A stretch of 64,000 nt of DNA. Origin: Roseovarius autotrophicus. Lineage in GTDB: Bacteria > Pseudomonadota > Alphaproteobacteria > Rhodobacterales > Rhodobacteraceae. The DNA is taken from NCBI RefSeq assembly GCF_018069895.1, contig NZ_JAGQDH010000001.1, positions 434,001 through 498,000 of the forward strand, in the 5' to 3' direction. Below, one piece after another: positions 62,620 to 64,000 of the stretch (positions within the stretch are counted from its first letter, which is position 1; each line of letters starts with the position of its first letter). The notes under the pieces are model-generated. The model saw only the letters and a list, made by a program, of their open reading frames with translations, made no database searches and was not told the origin of the DNA. The translations under genes and the position numbers were made by a program.

Positions 62620-64000
62620 CTACCTGATCTTGTCGCGCACCGCCAGCTGTGCGGCAGCAAGTCGCGCCACCGGCACCCGGAACGGCGAGCACGAGACATA
62701 GGTAAATCCCGCCTCCCGGCAAAAACCGATGGATTCGGGATTGCCGCCATGCTCGCCGCAGATCGAGAGGGTCACATCCGGATTCGCCGCCCGCCCGCGC
62801 TCGGCGCCAATGCGCAACAACTCACCCACACCGTCGGTATCGAGCACATGGAACGGATCCTCCGGGTAAACCCCCTGCTGCACATAGGCCGACATGAAGC
62901 GCCCCGCATCGTCGCGCGACAGACCATAGGTCATCTGCGTGAGGTCATTGGTGCCAAAGCTGAGAAACGAGACCAGCGGCGCGAACTCGCCCGCGCGCAG
63001 CGCCGCGCGCGGAGTCTCGACCATCACCCCGAGCCGATAGGCAAAGTCGCGCCCGGTCTCGTTGCGCACGGCGGCGGCGACCGCGTCAAAGCGGGTCTTG
63101 ACCAGTTCCACCTCGCGCCGCGCGCTGACCAAAGGAATCATGATCTCTGGCACCACCGCCACACCCTCGCGGCTCGCCTCGAGCGTCGCCTCGAAGATGG
63201 CCCGCGCCTGCATGTCATAGATCTCGGGCATGGTGATGCCCAGACGCACACCGCGCATCCCCAGCATGGGATTGTATTCCCCCAGCGCCTCGACGCGCCG
63301 GGTCACGTCGGAAACCGGCAGGTCCAGCGCTTCGGCCAGTTGCAGATGCCCGGCACGGTCGGCGGGCAGGAATTCGTGCAGCGGTGGGTCGAACAGACGG
63401 ATACAGACCGGCTGCCCCTGCATGATTCGGAAAAGCTCTGTGAAGTCAGCGCGTTGCATCGGCAAGAGACGCTCGAGCACGGCGGCGCGGTCGGCGCTCG
63501 TGTCGGCAAAGATCATCTCGCGCATGACCGTCAGGCGATCGGCCTCGAAGAACATGTGCTCGGTCCGGCACAGCCCTATGCCGCGTGCGTTGAACTTGCG
63601 GGCAAGCTCGGCATCGGCGGGCGTGTCGGCATTGGCCCGCACGCCGATGTCGCGAAACTCGTCCGCCCAGGCCATGAGCGTCTGAAAGGCGTCATCGCGC
63701 GCGGCCTCAAGCAGCGGCGCCTCTCCTGCGAGGATATGCCCGTTGGTGCCGTCGATGGTGATCGTCTCGCCCGCCCTGACCACACGTCCGTCGGGCATGG
63801 TCAGCATCTTGCGCCTTGTATGAAAACGGATTTCCGACGCCCCCACAACGCAGGGCAGCCCGATGCCGCGCCCGATCACGGCGGCATGGCTGGTGATCCC
63901 GCCACGTTCGGTCAGCACCGCACGGGCGGCGTGCATGCCGCGAATGTCCTCGGTGCTGGTCTCGCGGCGCACCAGAACACAAGGTTCGCCACGCGCCGCC
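62620..64000 (-). CDS. ppdK: Pyruvate phosphate dikinase, C-terminal part (5' end outside window)
   Basis: About 460 codons of the 3' part of the gene are visible; it runs off the right edge, so the ATP-binding N-terminus is unseen. The phospho-carrier histidine is in TERGGITSHAAVIGRGIGLPCVVG, the phosphotransfer domain. The C-terminal TIM barrel has CRTEHMFFE, EYNPMLGMRGVRLGI, VMVETPRAALRAGEFA, FLSFGTNDLTQMTYGLSRDDAGRF and the catalytic Cys region SICGEHGGNP. It interconverts pyruvate, ATP and phosphate with PEP. Its 3' end lies 171 bases from the cell-wall hydrolase. Confidence 0.95.
   Translation of the reverse strand, partial: AARGEPCVLVRRETSTEDIRGMHAARAVLTERGGITSHAAVIGRGIGLPCVVGASEIRFHTRRKMLTMPDGRVVRAGETITIDGTNGHILAGEAPLLEAARDDAFQTLMAWADEFRDIGVRANADTPADAELARKFNARGIGLCRTEHMFFEADRLTVMREMIFADTSADRAAVLERLLPMQRADFTELFRIMQGQPVCIRLFDPPLHEFLPADRAGHLQLAEALDLPVSDVTRRVEALGEYNPMLGMRGVRLGITMPEIYDMQARAIFEATLEASREGVAVVPEIMIPLVSARREVELVKTRFDAVAAAVRNETGRDFAYRLGVMVETPRAALRAGEFAPLVSFLSFGTNDLTQMTYGLSRDDAGRFMSAYVQQGVYPEDPFHVLDTDGVGELLRIGAERGRAANPDVTLSICGEHGGNPESIGFCREAGFTYVSCSPFRVPVARLAAAQLAVRDKIR

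Overview
The window is a high-GC alphaproteobacterial chromosome segment, best placed in the Rhodobacteraceae/Roseobacteraceae group. The pointers are the yceD-rpmF-plsX-fabH-ihfA-merR cluster, a circularly permuted (two-piece) tmRNA gene with tag ANDNRAPVALAA, an RcGTA-type terminase pair, an OlsB-like acyltransferase and short 3'-end repeats familiar from this family. I cannot name a genus.

Layout. 1-4613 (minus): a MoxR ATPase / DUF58 / small membrane protein / VWA / VWA / TPR operon with stop-start overlaps. 4790-9591: an SDR dehydrogenase, a methyltransferase-PIG-L fusion, an ABC-F ATPase and an OlsB-like acyltransferase. 9659-14348: a BamE-like lipoprotein facing the lipid/ribosome cluster yceD-rpmF-plsX-fabH-ihfA and a MerR regulator. 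14414-23796: tRNA-Pro(GGG), a dCTP deaminase, then a leftward argS-SPOR-nagZ-scpA-scpB run, an IS630-like MITE (21999-22209), dgt and an IscA-like protein. 23835-35236: a Hint-domain protein, xthA, orphan gene-transfer-agent terminase genes, ssrA, a P450/hydrolase pair, a mosaic cysS, trmO, a pepP-type peptidase, a DUF427 protein and tRNA-Val.

35438-43388 is a ~7.95-kb integrated element flanked by a 50-bp direct repeat made of the 3' end of tRNA-Pro(CGG). It carries a tyrosine integrase, an overlapping excisionase-like HTH gene, a major capsid protein, a ClpP-type head protease, two leftward unknown genes, divergent XRE and AlpA-like regulators, two tandem related winged-helix (replication-initiator-like) genes, a three-copy iteron cluster and paired repeats inside both ends. 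No portal, terminase, tail or lysis gene is visible. It reads as a capsid-encoding phage satellite, or less likely a shrunken prophage, and is the most interesting system in the window.

43585-64000 returns to core genes: mnmH and dusA (converging), decayed integrase and Fic fragments beside the dusA 5' end, icd, a YfgM-like/BamB-like/Der outer-membrane and ribosome-assembly cluster, moaA, glmS-glmU (UDP-GlcNAc synthesis), gph, a DUF6356 gene divergent from an Lrp-type regulator, the zwf-pgl-pgi Entner-Doudoroff/pentose-phosphate operon, rpmG, a SleB-type cell-wall hydrolase and the 3' part of ppdK. Most long open frames opposite real genes are high-GC shadows and were left out.
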